Both the position numbers and the translations under genes were made by a program. Below, in pieces: positions 1 to 7,824 of a stretch of 64,000 bases of DNA (positions are counted from its first letter, which is position 1; the number at the start of each line of letters is the position of its first letter). The stretch is taken from contig JAYTOI010000025.1 of assembly GCA_043747875.1 (NCBI GenBank), forward strand, positions 5,132-69,131, in the 5' to 3' direction. The stretch is from CADEED01 sp043747875 (lineage in GTDB: Bacteria > Pseudomonadota > Gammaproteobacteria > Steroidobacterales > Steroidobacteraceae). The notes beneath the pieces were generated by a model that was given only the letters and a program-made list of their open reading frames with translations, ran no database searches and had not been told where the DNA came from.

Positions 1-102
1 GGAGCTGCGCTTCAGCTACTGAAGCGAAATGGGACTTGGCTCACACGCACTTGCGACGCATTGAGGTTCCGCGACCAGGTTCGGCCCATAGAATGGCCGC
101 AC

Positions 103-561
103 ATGTCAGCAACATCGACCGACCGCCGCCATCCCATCGAGCGCCGCCGGTCCGTTTTGAGAGCGTTGTGGAGAGGGAACTTCGCGCGCCGGCGCATCGC
201 GCCTCGTCGGGTCACCGAGCGTCACGTCGTCGTCACGGATTGGTTCCACCCGCAATGGCTGGCAGTCGCCATCCTCATCCTGGTGCTGTGCGGAGCCGAC
301 GCCTTTCTTACCCTCACCCTGATCTCCCACGGCGCGAGGGAAGTGAACCCATTGATGGCTCCGCACGTGGTGGGCAGCGGCTACAGCTTCGCATTCTGGA
401 AGTTCGGCATGACGGCCATGGGGGTCGTGACGCTGACCCTGCTTGCACGATTGAGGGTCATGGGCCGGGCGGTGGGCGTCATTCTTTATATGGTTCTGGG
501 CCTGTACGTGATCCTGATCGGATACGAGCTCTTTCTTTTACGTAACATCCCCCTAGATTAG
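103..561 (+). CDS. DUF5658-like small membrane protein
   Basis: A 152-residue protein whose first 50 residues are basic and cytoplasmic-looking (several Arg pairs), followed by three or four hydrophobic segments. The first contains a pattern Asp-Ala-Phe-Leu-Thr, then Gly-Ala-Arg-Glu-Val-Asn-Pro-Leu-Met. This Asp...Leu-Thr...Glu-x-Asn-Pro-Leu-Met signature is what I associate with the DUF5658 membrane family, whose function is unknown. I chose the ATG at 103; an in-frame TTG at 61 would add 14 residues. It stands alone, about 90 bases ahead of sucA, in the same direction. Family assignment is from memory of the motif and moderately sure; no function is claimed. Confidence 0.6.
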   Translation: MSATSTDRRHPIERRRSVLRALWRGNFARRRIAPRRVTERHVVVTDWFHPQWLAVAILILVLCGADAFLTLTLISHGAREVNPLMAPHVVGSGYSFAFWKFGMTAMGVVTLTLLARLRVMGRAVGVILYMVLGLYVILIGYELFLLRNIPLD

Positions 562-652
562 GTACTGGTCGCCTTTCTATAGGCCGCCCGCTCCGCTAAC
601 ATACCGGCCCTTTCCCGCTCCAGGACCTTGAGTCCACAGGATTTTTTCTCGT

Positions 653-3553
653 ATGGCTCCAAGCCTTCGCGAGCTCACGGCATCCACGCCGCTGTCTGGC
701 GGCAACGCTCCCTACGTCGAAACACTCTACGAACAGTTCCTCGCAGATCCGCAGAGTGTCGACGCCCGCTGGAGGGAATACTTCCAGAAACTTCGGGACG
801 GCAGTGCCGGTGAGCAGATTCACTCGGCCGTGCAGACGGCCATTGCCCAGCGCGCCACCAAGCCGCGCATGGCCGCCACTGCGGCCTCCACCAACGATGG
901 CGCCGCCAAACAGGGTTCCGTATCGCGCCTGGTTCAGATCTACGCCAACCGCGGTCACCTCGTCGCCAACCTCGATCCGCTGGGTCTCACGAAGCGGCCG
1001 CGGCCGCGCGTACTCGAGCTCAGCTATTTCGGGCTGACCGAGGCCGATCTCGACACCGAATTCCTCACCGGCTCGCGCCCCAGCGAGCTCGAGCCGAAGC
1101 TGAAACTGCGCGAGATCATCGCGCAGCTCGAGCACACTTTCTGCGGCTCGATCGGCGCCGAGTTCGCGCACGTCTCGGACACCGAAGAGCGCCTGTGGCT
1201 GCAGGATCAATTCCTGGTCGGGCGCCTGAGGGGCAAGTTCACCGCGGAAGAACAGAAAAATCTGCTCTGGCAGTTGTCCGCGGCCGAAGGTCTCGAACGC
1301 TATCTGCACACCAAGTACGTGGGCCAGAAGCGCTTCTCGCTCGAAGGCGGTGACTCGCTGATCCCGCTGCTCGACGATCTCATCCAGCGCGGCGGATTGC
1401 AGGGCATCGAAGAGGGCGTCATCGGCATGGCGCATCGCGGGAGGTTGAACGTCCTGGTGAACGTACTCGGCAAATCGCCGTCGGTGCTGTTCAACGAGTT
1501 CGAGGGCAAGTACGACACCGCGCACATGCAAGGCTCGGGCGACGTGAAGTACCACAAGGGCTTCTCGTCGGATCTGCGCACCCCGGGCGGCAACGTGCAC
1601 GTCGCGCTGGCGTTCAATCCCTCGCATCTGGAGGTGGTGAACCCGGTGGTCGAAGGCTCGGTGCGCGCCCGCCAGGAGCGTCGCGGCGATGCCACCGGCG
1701 CGCGCGTGCTGCCCATCCTCATTCACGGCGACTCGGCCTTCGCGGGCCAGGGCGTCGTCATGGAAACGCTGCAGCTGTCGCAGGCGCGCGCGTTCTTCAC
1801 GGGCGGCAGCGTCCACATCATCGTCAACAACCAGGTGGGTTTCACCACCTCGCGTCCGGACGATACGCGCTCGACCATGTATTGCTCCGACGTCGCGAAG
1901 ATGCTGGAGACGCCGATCTTCCACGTGAACGCCGACGACCCGGAGGCGGTGGTGTTCGTCACGCGGCTTGCGCTCGCGTATCGCCAGCGCTTCCACAAGG
2001 ACGTCGTCATCGATCTCGTGTGCTATCGCCGTCACGGCCACAACGAGGCGGACGAGCCGGCAGCCACGCAACCCGTGATGTACCAGACCATTCGCCGGCA
2101 TCCGACCACGCGCAAGATCTACGCGGACAAACTAGTCGCGCAGGGCGTGCTGACGGAAGAACAAGCGAGCGCCATCGCCGAGCAATATCGGCAGGGTCTC
2201 GACGCCGGCAAGCAGCAGGCGCGCGCGTCGCTCGGCATGATCGGCAACAAGTACACGGTCGACTGGACCAAGTATGCCGCGAACGACTGGTCCGAGCGCG
2301 TGAAGGGCGGTGGCGACCTCGAGCGTTTGAAAGCCTTGGGAGAACGCGCCGTGCGTTTCCCCGAAGGCTTCGCGCTGCACCCGCGCGTCGCGCAGGTGAT
2401 GCTGAACCGCGCCAGGATGTTCCGCGGCGAGCTGCCGCTCGACTGGGGCGCGGCCGAGACGCTGGCGTATGCCAGCATCCTCGAGGAAGGCAATGCAATC
2501 CGCTTCACTGGACAGGATGCCGGCCGAGGCACTTTCTTCCACCGCCACGCGGTGCTGCACGAGCAAACTACCGGCGAGACGTACATTCCGCTGCAGCACC
2601 TGGCCGAGCGCCAGCCTGCATTCCACATCATCGACTCGGTGCTGTCGGAAGAGGCCGTGCTCGGCTTCGAATACGGATACTCGACCACGGATCCCTCCGC
2701 GCTCGTGATCTGGGAAGGCCAGTTCGGCGACTTCGTGAACGGCGCGCAGGTCATCATCGATCAATTCATCAGCTCGGGTGAGGCGAAGTGGGGCCGGCTC
2801 TGCGGTCTCGCGTTGTTCCTGCCGCACGGCTACGAAGGACAGGGCCCGGAGCATTCCTCCGCGCGTCTCGAGCGCTTCCTGCAGCTGTGCGCCGAGAACA
2901 ACATGCAGGTGTGCGTGCCGTCGACGCCCGCGCAGATGTATCACATGATCCGCCGGCAGATACTGCGCAGCCTGCGCAAGCCGCTCATCGTCATGACGCC
3001 CAAGAGTTTGTTGCGCCACGAGCTGTCGGTGTCGTCGCTCGAGGACCTGGCAAACGGCGAATTCGCGACCGTCATCGACGATGTCGACAAACTGACTGCC
3101 GCCAACGTGAAGCGCGTGGTCATGTGCTCGGGCAAAGTGTACTTCGAGCTGTTGAAGACGCGCCGTGCCCAGAAAGAAAACAACAACGAAGTTGCCGTCG
3201 TGCGTATCGAGCAGCTCTATCCATTCCCCGTGCAGGAGACGGAGGCCGTGCTCGCGAAGTACGCCAACGCGCGCGAAGTGGTGTGGTGCCAGGAAGAGCC
3301 GCAGAACCAGGGCGCCTGGTATCAAATCCGGCACCGCCTGGCTACTTTGTGCGGCAAGCGCGAGCTGCTGTATGCAGGACGCGCGCCGGCGGCCGCGCCC
3401 GCCACGGGCATCTCGAAGATTCACGACTCGGAACAGCGCGGGCTCATCGAAGCCGCGCTGACCGCGACCAACAAAGAAGACGGCGCGCGCGAGACCAAGC
3501 GGCTCATGCCCAATGCTCCGCCGAACCCGGCTGCGGCCGCGACGTTGCGTTAA
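653..3553 (+). CDS. sucA: 2-oxoglutarate dehydrogenase E1 component
   Basis: Thiamine-diphosphate-dependent E1 subunit of the 2-oxoglutarate dehydrogenase complex of the TCA cycle; it decarboxylates 2-oxoglutarate and passes the succinyl group to the E2 lipoyl arm. At 966 residues it is slightly longer than the roughly 930 usual in gammaproteobacteria. Family landmarks are in order: an N-terminal E2-binding stretch (FLADPQSVDARWREYF), the MAHRGRLNVLVN block, HGDSAFAGQG, NNQVGFTTS and RRHGHNEADEP of the ThDP fold, then the transketolase-like C-terminal half (LPHGYEGQGPEHSSARLERF). A purine-rich AGGA lies 12 bases before the ATG. The E2 gene starts 12 bases after the stop, so the two are surely co-transcribed. 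The long open frames on the opposite strand are shadows of its codon bias. Confidence 0.98.
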   Translation: MAPSLRELTASTPLSGGNAPYVETLYEQFLADPQSVDARWREYFQKLRDGSAGEQIHSAVQTAIAQRATKPRMAATAASTNDGAAKQGSVSRLVQIYANRGHLVANLDPLGLTKRPRPRVLELSYFGLTEADLDTEFLTGSRPSELEPKLKLREIIAQLEHTFCGSIGAEFAHVSDTEERLWLQDQFLVGRLRGKFTAEEQKNLLWQLSAAEGLERYLHTKYVGQKRFSLEGGDSLIPLLDDLIQRGGLQGIEEGVIGMAHRGRLNVLVNVLGKSPSVLFNEFEGKYDTAHMQGSGDVKYHKGFSSDLRTPGGNVHVALAFNPSHLEVVNPVVEGSVRARQERRGDATGARVLPILIHGDSAFAGQGVVMETLQLSQARAFFTGGSVHIIVNNQVGFTTSRPDDTRSTMYCSDVAKMLETPIFHVNADDPEAVVFVTRLALAYRQRFHKDVVIDLVCYRRHGHNEADEPAATQPVMYQTIRRHPTTRKIYADKLVAQGVLTEEQASAIAEQYRQGLDAGKQQARASLGMIGNKYTVDWTKYAANDWSERVKGGGDLERLKALGERAVRFPEGFALHPRVAQVMLNRARMFRGELPLDWGAAETLAYASILEEGNAIRFTGQDAGRGTFFHRHAVLHEQTTGETYIPLQHLAERQPAFHIIDSVLSEEAVLGFEYGYSTTDPSALVIWEGQFGDFVNGAQVIIDQFISSGEAKWGRLCGLALFLPHGYEGQGPEHSSARLERFLQLCAENNMQVCVPSTPAQMYHMIRRQILRSLRKPLIVMTPKSLLRHELSVSSLEDLANGEFATVIDDVDKLTAANVKRVVMCSGKVYFELLKTRRAQKENNNEVAVVRIEQLYPFPVQETEAVLAKYANAREVVWCQEEPQNQGAWYQIRHRLATLCGKRELLYAGRAPAAAPATGISKIHDSEQRGLIEAALTATNKEDGARETKRLMPNAPPNPAAAATLR

Positions 3554-3565
3554 GGAAGAAGAACG

Positions 3566-4750
3566 ATGGCCATCGAAATCAAGGTTCCACAGCTGCCCGA
3601 GTCCGTCGCCGACGCCACGCTGGTCACCTGGCACAAGCAGGCCGGTCAGGCCGTGAGCCGCGACGAGAATCTCGCGGACCTCGAGACCGACAAGGTCGTG
3701 CTCGAAGTGCCGGCGCCCGTCAACGGCGTGCTCAAGGAACTGCGCATCGTTGCCGGCACTTCGGTGACCAGCGGCCAGGTGCTGGCGGTCATCGAGGAAG
3801 GTGCTGCGGCGAGTGTGTCGGCCACGAAGCCCGCCGCCGCCACTGCGGCGGCACCGGCTGCCGCGAAACCCGCCGCGTCGGGAGGCAACGAGAAGCTCGC
3901 GCCGTCGGTGCGCCGCATGGTCGAGGAGAAGCAGCTCGACCCGGCCAAGATTCCCGCATCGGGCAAGGATGGACGCATCACCAAGAGCGACGTCGTAGGC
4001 TATCTAGACCAGCCTGCCGCCCCGGTGTCGGCATCGGTCGGCGCCGCAGGCAGACAGGATCAGCGCGTGCCGATGACGCGCCTGCGCGCGCGCATCGCCG
4101 AGCGTCTGCTGCAGGCGCAGCAAACCCAGGCGCAGCTCACCACGTTCAACGAGGTCGACCTCAAGGCCGTGATGGACATTCGCGCGAAGTACAAAGAATC
4201 CTTCGAGAAGAAGCACGGCGTGAAGCTCGGCTTCATGTCGTTCTTCGTGAAGGCCGCCGTCGAGGCGCTCAAGAAATTCCCCACGGTCAATGCCTCGGTG
4301 GAAGGCAGCGACATCGTGTACCACGAGTACTACGACATCGGAGTCGCGGTTTCGACCGAGAAGGGTTTGATGGTCCCGGTGTTGCGCGACGTCGATCTGC
4401 AGAGCTACGCCGACGTCGAGAAGAACATCGGCGCGTACGCCCTGAAGGCGCGCGAAGGCAAGATCACCATCGATGAGCTCACGGGCGGCACGTTTTCCAT
4501 CACCAACGGCGGCACCTTCGGCTCGCTGCTCTCCACTCCGATCGTCAACATGCCGCAGAGCGCGATTCTCGGCATGCACGCGACGAAGGAGCGACCCATG
4601 GTGGTCGACGGCAAGATCGAGATCCGCCCGATGATGTACGTGGCGCTGAGCTACGACCATCGCATCATCGATGGCCGCGAGGCCGTTCAGTTCCTCGTCA
4701 CCATCAAGGATTGCCTCGAAGATCCGGCGCGTCTGCTGTTGGGCGTCTGA
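3566..4750 (+). CDS. sucB: Dihydrolipoyllysine succinyltransferase (E2 of 2-oxoglutarate dehydrogenase)
   Basis: Core E2 enzyme that carries the succinyl group on a lipoyl-lysine arm and transfers it to CoA. Three domains are visible: a lipoyl domain (about residues 2-77) with the lipoylated Lys in LETDKVVLEVP; an Ala/Pro linker (about 88-110); a peripheral-subunit-binding domain (LAPSVRRMVEEKQLD...GKDGRITKSDV, about 113-150); and a catalytic acyltransferase domain ending with the active-site SYDHRIIDGREAVQFL. Length (394) fits the family (about 400). An AAGGAAGAAG ribosome site lies just before the ATG. It sits between sucA and an unknown secreted protein that separates it from lpdA. Confidence 0.97.
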   Translation: MAIEIKVPQLPESVADATLVTWHKQAGQAVSRDENLADLETDKVVLEVPAPVNGVLKELRIVAGTSVTSGQVLAVIEEGAAASVSATKPAAATAAAPAAAKPAASGGNEKLAPSVRRMVEEKQLDPAKIPASGKDGRITKSDVVGYLDQPAAPVSASVGAAGRQDQRVPMTRLRARIAERLLQAQQTQAQLTTFNEVDLKAVMDIRAKYKESFEKKHGVKLGFMSFFVKAAVEALKKFPTVNASVEGSDIVYHEYYDIGVAVSTEKGLMVPVLRDVDLQSYADVEKNIGAYALKAREGKITIDELTGGTFSITNGGTFGSLLSTPIVNMPQSAILGMHATKERPMVVDGKIEIRPMMYVALSYDHRIIDGREAVQFLVTIKDCLEDPARLLLGV

Positions 4751-4757
4751 TCGATCC

Positions 4758-5225
4758 ATGCGTATGTTCGAGAAGCTCGCGGTAACGCTCCTGCTCGGAG
4801 TGTTCGCCACGTCTGCGAACGCGCACATCGAGTTCATCGACGCGAGATTCGTCGCGCTGGATCGCGCTGCGGACCACTGGGTGCTCAAGCTCGAGATCCA
4901 CCGTTGGAACAATGGTGGGCCGGTCGAGAGCCCTCCGCGGCCCGCCACCGTGTACGTCCGCCGCGATCCGCGCTGCATCCGCGCGAAGCAGATTTATCTC
5001 GGAACGCAGGAAGAATTCGATCGCGCGCTGGTAGTCCTGCGCGCACAACTTGCCGCGGGCGGTAAGCATGTATTCGGGTTCAACGTCACTCCGTTGACGG
5101 ACGAGCGCGACGAGTTCATCGCCGTGAACCTGCGAGTGGGCAATTTCCACGGCGCCGAGCCGATCGTGTGGGCCGTCGCCTCCGAGGCCGGTTTTTGTCG
5201 TTTCAAGCCAGATAAAAATAGTTAG
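4758..5225 (+). CDS. Secreted protein of unknown function inside the suc-lpd operon
   Basis: A 155-residue product beginning with a clear Sec signal peptide (Met-Arg-Met-Phe-Glu-Lys, a hydrophobic core LAVTLLLGVFA, then ATSANA before His). The mature part (about 130 residues) is mixed alpha/beta in appearance with only two cysteines and no motif I recognise. It starts 7 bases after sucB and ends 15 bases before lpdA, so it is embedded in an operon for a cytoplasmic enzyme complex, which is odd for an exported protein. The ATG at 4758 places the signal peptide correctly; the longer frame starting at 4671 would overlap sucB. I do not recognise the family. Confidence 0.75.
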   Translation: MRMFEKLAVTLLLGVFATSANAHIEFIDARFVALDRAADHWVLKLEIHRWNNGGPVESPPRPATVYVRRDPRCIRAKQIYLGTQEEFDRALVVLRAQLAAGGKHVFGFNVTPLTDERDEFIAVNLRVGNFHGAEPIVWAVASEAGFCRFKPDKNS

Positions 5226-5240
5226 ATAAAGGAATGAACC

Positions 5241-6662
5241 GTGAGTGAATACGATGTGATCGTCATCGGCGGCGGTCCGGCGGGCTATCCCGCGGCCATT
5301 CGCGCGGCGCAGAACAAGCTCAAGGTGGCCTGCATCGACGAGTGGAAGAACAAGGACGGCACGGCCGTGTTCGGCGGCACCTGCACGAACGCCGGCTGCA
5401 TTCCCTCGAAGGCGCTGCTCGAGTCCTCGGAGCTGTATCACAAGACCAAGGAAGAGCTCGGCGTGCACGGCATCAAGGTCGGCAGCGTGGACCTCGATCT
5501 TGCGCAGATGCAGAAGCGGCGCGCGGGCATCGTCAAGGCCAGCACCAACGGCATCGCACTGCTGCTCAAGAGCGCGGGCGTCACCGCGTTGCAGGGCCAC
5601 GGCAAACTGCTGGCGGGGCGCAAGGTGGAATACACCGCGCACGACGGCAAGATGCAGACGCTCTCGGCCAGGCACGTCGTGCTGGCGTCGGGTTCGGCGC
5701 CGACCGAGCTCAAAAGCATGCCGTTCGACGGCAAGAACATCGTGGATTCCTGGGGCGCGCTCGAGTTGGATGCGGTGCCCAGGAAGCTCGCCGTCGTCGG
5801 CGCGGGCGTCATCGGCCTCGAGCTCGGCAGCGTATGGCGTCGTCTCGGCGCGGAAGTCGTGGTGCTCGAAGCACTCGACACGTTCCTCGCGATTGCCGAT
5901 CAGGGTCTGGCGAAGGAAGCCGCGCGACACTTCAAGAAGCAGGGCCTGGACGTCAAGCTCGGCGCGAAGGTATCGAGCGCCACTTCCGGCGCGAAGGGCG
6001 TCGAGTTGAGCTACAGCGACGCCAGCGGCGCGCAGTCCATCACCGTCGACAAGGTCATCGTGTGCATCGGCCGCCGGCCGTTCACGAACGGCTTGTTAGG
6101 CGAGGGCACGGGCGTGCAGCTCGACGAACGCGGTTTCATCAAAGTCGACGAGCATTGCAAGGCCGCCGAGAATGTCTGGGCGGTCGGTGACTGCGTACGC
6201 GGCCCGATGCTCGCGCACAAGGGCAAGGACGAAGGCGTCATGGTCGGCGACCTGATCGCCGGCAAGTATGGCCACATGAATTACGACACCGTACCGTCGG
6301 TGATCTACACCCATCCCGAGATAGCCTGGGTCGGGCAGACCGAAGAGCAGGTGAAGCAGAGCGGACGCGCCTACAAAGTGGGCCAGTTCCCGTTCGCCGC
6401 CAGCGGGCGCGCGCGCGCCATGGAGGCCACCGCGGGCTTCGTCAAACTGATCGCCGCGCAGGACGACGACGAGATCTTGGGCGTGCACATCATCGGACCG
6501 CTGGCCGGCGAGCTCATCGCCGAGGCCGTGCTCGCGATGGAATACTCCGCGAGCAGTGAAGACCTGCAGCGTACGATCCATGCGCACCCGACATTGTCCG
6601 AGGCTCTGCACGAAGCGGCGCTGGCCGCCGACAAGCGCGCCATCGACAACGTGAATCGCTGA
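5241..6662 (+). CDS. lpdA: Dihydrolipoyl dehydrogenase (E3)
   Basis: FAD flavoprotein that reoxidises the dihydrolipoyl arm of E2 and reduces NAD+. The 473-residue protein has the N-terminal dinucleotide fold (VIVIGGGPAGYPAAIRAAQ), the redox disulfide in GTCTNAGCIPSKALL (Cys-x4-Cys), the NAD-binding GAGVIGLELGSVWRRLG, the FAD-contacting WAVGDCVRGPMLAHK and the C-terminal active-site HAHPTLSEALHEA. Length matches the family (about 475). Translation starts at a GTG with AAAGGAATGA just ahead. Being third or fourth in the suc operon, it most likely serves the 2-oxoglutarate dehydrogenase complex. Confidence 0.97.
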   Translation: MSEYDVIVIGGGPAGYPAAIRAAQNKLKVACIDEWKNKDGTAVFGGTCTNAGCIPSKALLESSELYHKTKEELGVHGIKVGSVDLDLAQMQKRRAGIVKASTNGIALLLKSAGVTALQGHGKLLAGRKVEYTAHDGKMQTLSARHVVLASGSAPTELKSMPFDGKNIVDSWGALELDAVPRKLAVVGAGVIGLELGSVWRRLGAEVVVLEALDTFLAIADQGLAKEAARHFKKQGLDVKLGAKVSSATSGAKGVELSYSDASGAQSITVDKVIVCIGRRPFTNGLLGEGTGVQLDERGFIKVDEHCKAAENVWAVGDCVRGPMLAHKGKDEGVMVGDLIAGKYGHMNYDTVPSVIYTHPEIAWVGQTEEQVKQSGRAYKVGQFPFAASGRARAMEATAGFVKLIAAQDDDEILGVHIIGPLAGELIAEAVLAMEYSASSEDLQRTIHAHPTLSEALHEAALAADKRAIDNVNR

Positions 6663-6666
6663 CGTC

Positions 6667-7050
6667 ATGCGCGCCCTCATCCTGTTCGCGGGCATCGTCA
6701 TGGCCGCGGTCTGTGCCGCGTCTGGTGCGGAGGCCGGCCCGAAGCCGCCGCCCGATGTGGTGCGCGAGCATTCCCTCCAGAAACCGGAGTGCTGGTTCGA
6801 GAGCCGGGAGCCGGCGCCGGCTATCTACCCAAGAGTCGCGCTGGAGCGCAGACATCAGGGAATCGTGGTGGTGCGATTCACGGCGCGCACGAGATGGTCC
6901 GCGCCGCGCGCCGCCCTCGTGGAAGACTCGAGCGGGTTCGATGAGCTCGACACCGAAGCACTGAAGGCGCTGAAGCGCTCGAAGATCCGTACGAACTGTC
7001 CCGGAGTCGTGTTTCGCTATCAGACCGTGTTCGATCTGCCGCAGGCGTGA
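6667..7050 (+). CDS. Small secreted protein with a TonB C-terminal-like fold
   Basis: A 127-residue protein with a Sec signal peptide (RALILFAGIVMAAVCAASGAEA) followed by a single domain that resembles the TonB C-terminal domain: a Tyr-Pro-Arg-Val-Ala-Leu motif, then a strand Gly-Ile-Val-Val-Val-Arg-Phe, then Val-Glu-Asp-Ser-Ser-Gly-Phe and Ala-Leu-Lys-Ala-Leu-Lys. There is no membrane anchor beyond the signal and no Pro-rich spacer, so it cannot be a classical energy transducer; it may be a stand-alone periplasmic TonB-C protein. It lies 4 bases after lpdA and overlaps the next gene by 4 bases (GTGA), so the three are probably co-transcribed. Confidence 0.7.
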   Translation: MRALILFAGIVMAAVCAASGAEAGPKPPPDVVREHSLQKPECWFESREPAPAIYPRVALERRHQGIVVVRFTARTRWSAPRAALVEDSSGFDELDTEALKALKRSKIRTNCPGVVFRYQTVFDLPQA

Positions 7051-7796
7051 GGCCGATGTCCCTGCTGTTTCGCATCCTGTTGTGCACATTGCCGGTCGCT
7101 GGGACGCTGGCGCAGGACGCCGCTGCGGCCGAAAGCGGACCCGCATGGGTTTTCCAGCAGGAGGGTGCGCTGAAGTGGGGTCACCTCATCGCGGCGACGT
7201 ACGTGGCGGATTGCAGCGGTGCGGCGATCCTGGAGGCGCAGGAGCGCGAGCCGCAGTTCGAGGCGCAGATCGCCAACGACATCAGCGTCTTCTCGTGCTT
7301 CAGGCTGCTGGTGCGCAACGACACGCCGAATCGGATCCAGTGCCAGGTACAGATCGAGCTGCCGGCCGCCGGCCGCAAGCAGCCGCTGCCGGTCGAGAGC
7401 GGCGTGGTCCTGGACGCAGAGGCGACGGATGCCGCGTTCGAATTGTTCGCGCTCGCGTCGCAGGCGCCGCGCGCAGCCGGCAGCAAGTGCTTCCTCATCC
7501 CGGACGAACTACCGGCCTTCAAGGATCGCAAGGAATGCAAGGGTGATTTCCGCGCGGCGTCGCCGGGCCGCTTCTATCCACCGCTCTCGAAGCGCAACCA
7601 GGAAGAGGGCGGCGTCGTCATCGAATACGGCATGGTCAAGGGAGCCACGCGTCTGAAAGACGTACGCGTGGTCCAGAGCAGCGGATTCACGGCTCTCGAT
7701 TCCGCGGCGATCAAGGTCGCGTATGAGTCACAGGCGACCCATCACTGCGCCGACGCGCGCTACCGCGCGCGGATCGTCTTCAAGCTGGCCGACTAG
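7047..7796 (+). CDS. Secreted protein with a C-terminal TonB-C-like domain
   Basis: A 249-residue exported protein: signal peptide (about residues 4-28), an unrecognised N-terminal region of about 130 residues with four or five cysteines, and a C-terminal module (about 165-249) of the TonB-C type (FYPPLSKRNQEEGGVVIEYGMV, then DVRVVQSSGFTALDSAAI). The GTG at 7047 overlaps the previous stop; an ATG at 7056 is equally possible and gives a tighter signal peptide. It converges with the minus-strand gene at 7825. Its role is unknown; the pairing with the preceding shorter TonB-C protein suggests a shared periplasmic function. Confidence 0.7.
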   Translation: MRPMSLLFRILLCTLPVAGTLAQDAAAAESGPAWVFQQEGALKWGHLIAATYVADCSGAAILEAQEREPQFEAQIANDISVFSCFRLLVRNDTPNRIQCQVQIELPAAGRKQPLPVESGVVLDAEATDAAFELFALASQAPRAAGSKCFLIPDELPAFKDRKECKGDFRAASPGRFYPPLSKRNQEEGGVVIEYGMVKGATRLKDVRVVQSSGFTALDSAAIKVAYESQATHHCADARYRARIVFKLAD

Positions 7797-7824
7797 CAGT
7801 GGCGCGCGTCGTCGGATGCGATAG

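Noticed and set aside
596..2101. A 501-codon open frame on the minus strand opposite sucA (and similar ones at 2132-3634)
   Set aside because: It is fully antisense to a highly conserved gene, is His/Arg/Asp-rich from the GC bias, and has no domain. Such frames are shadows.
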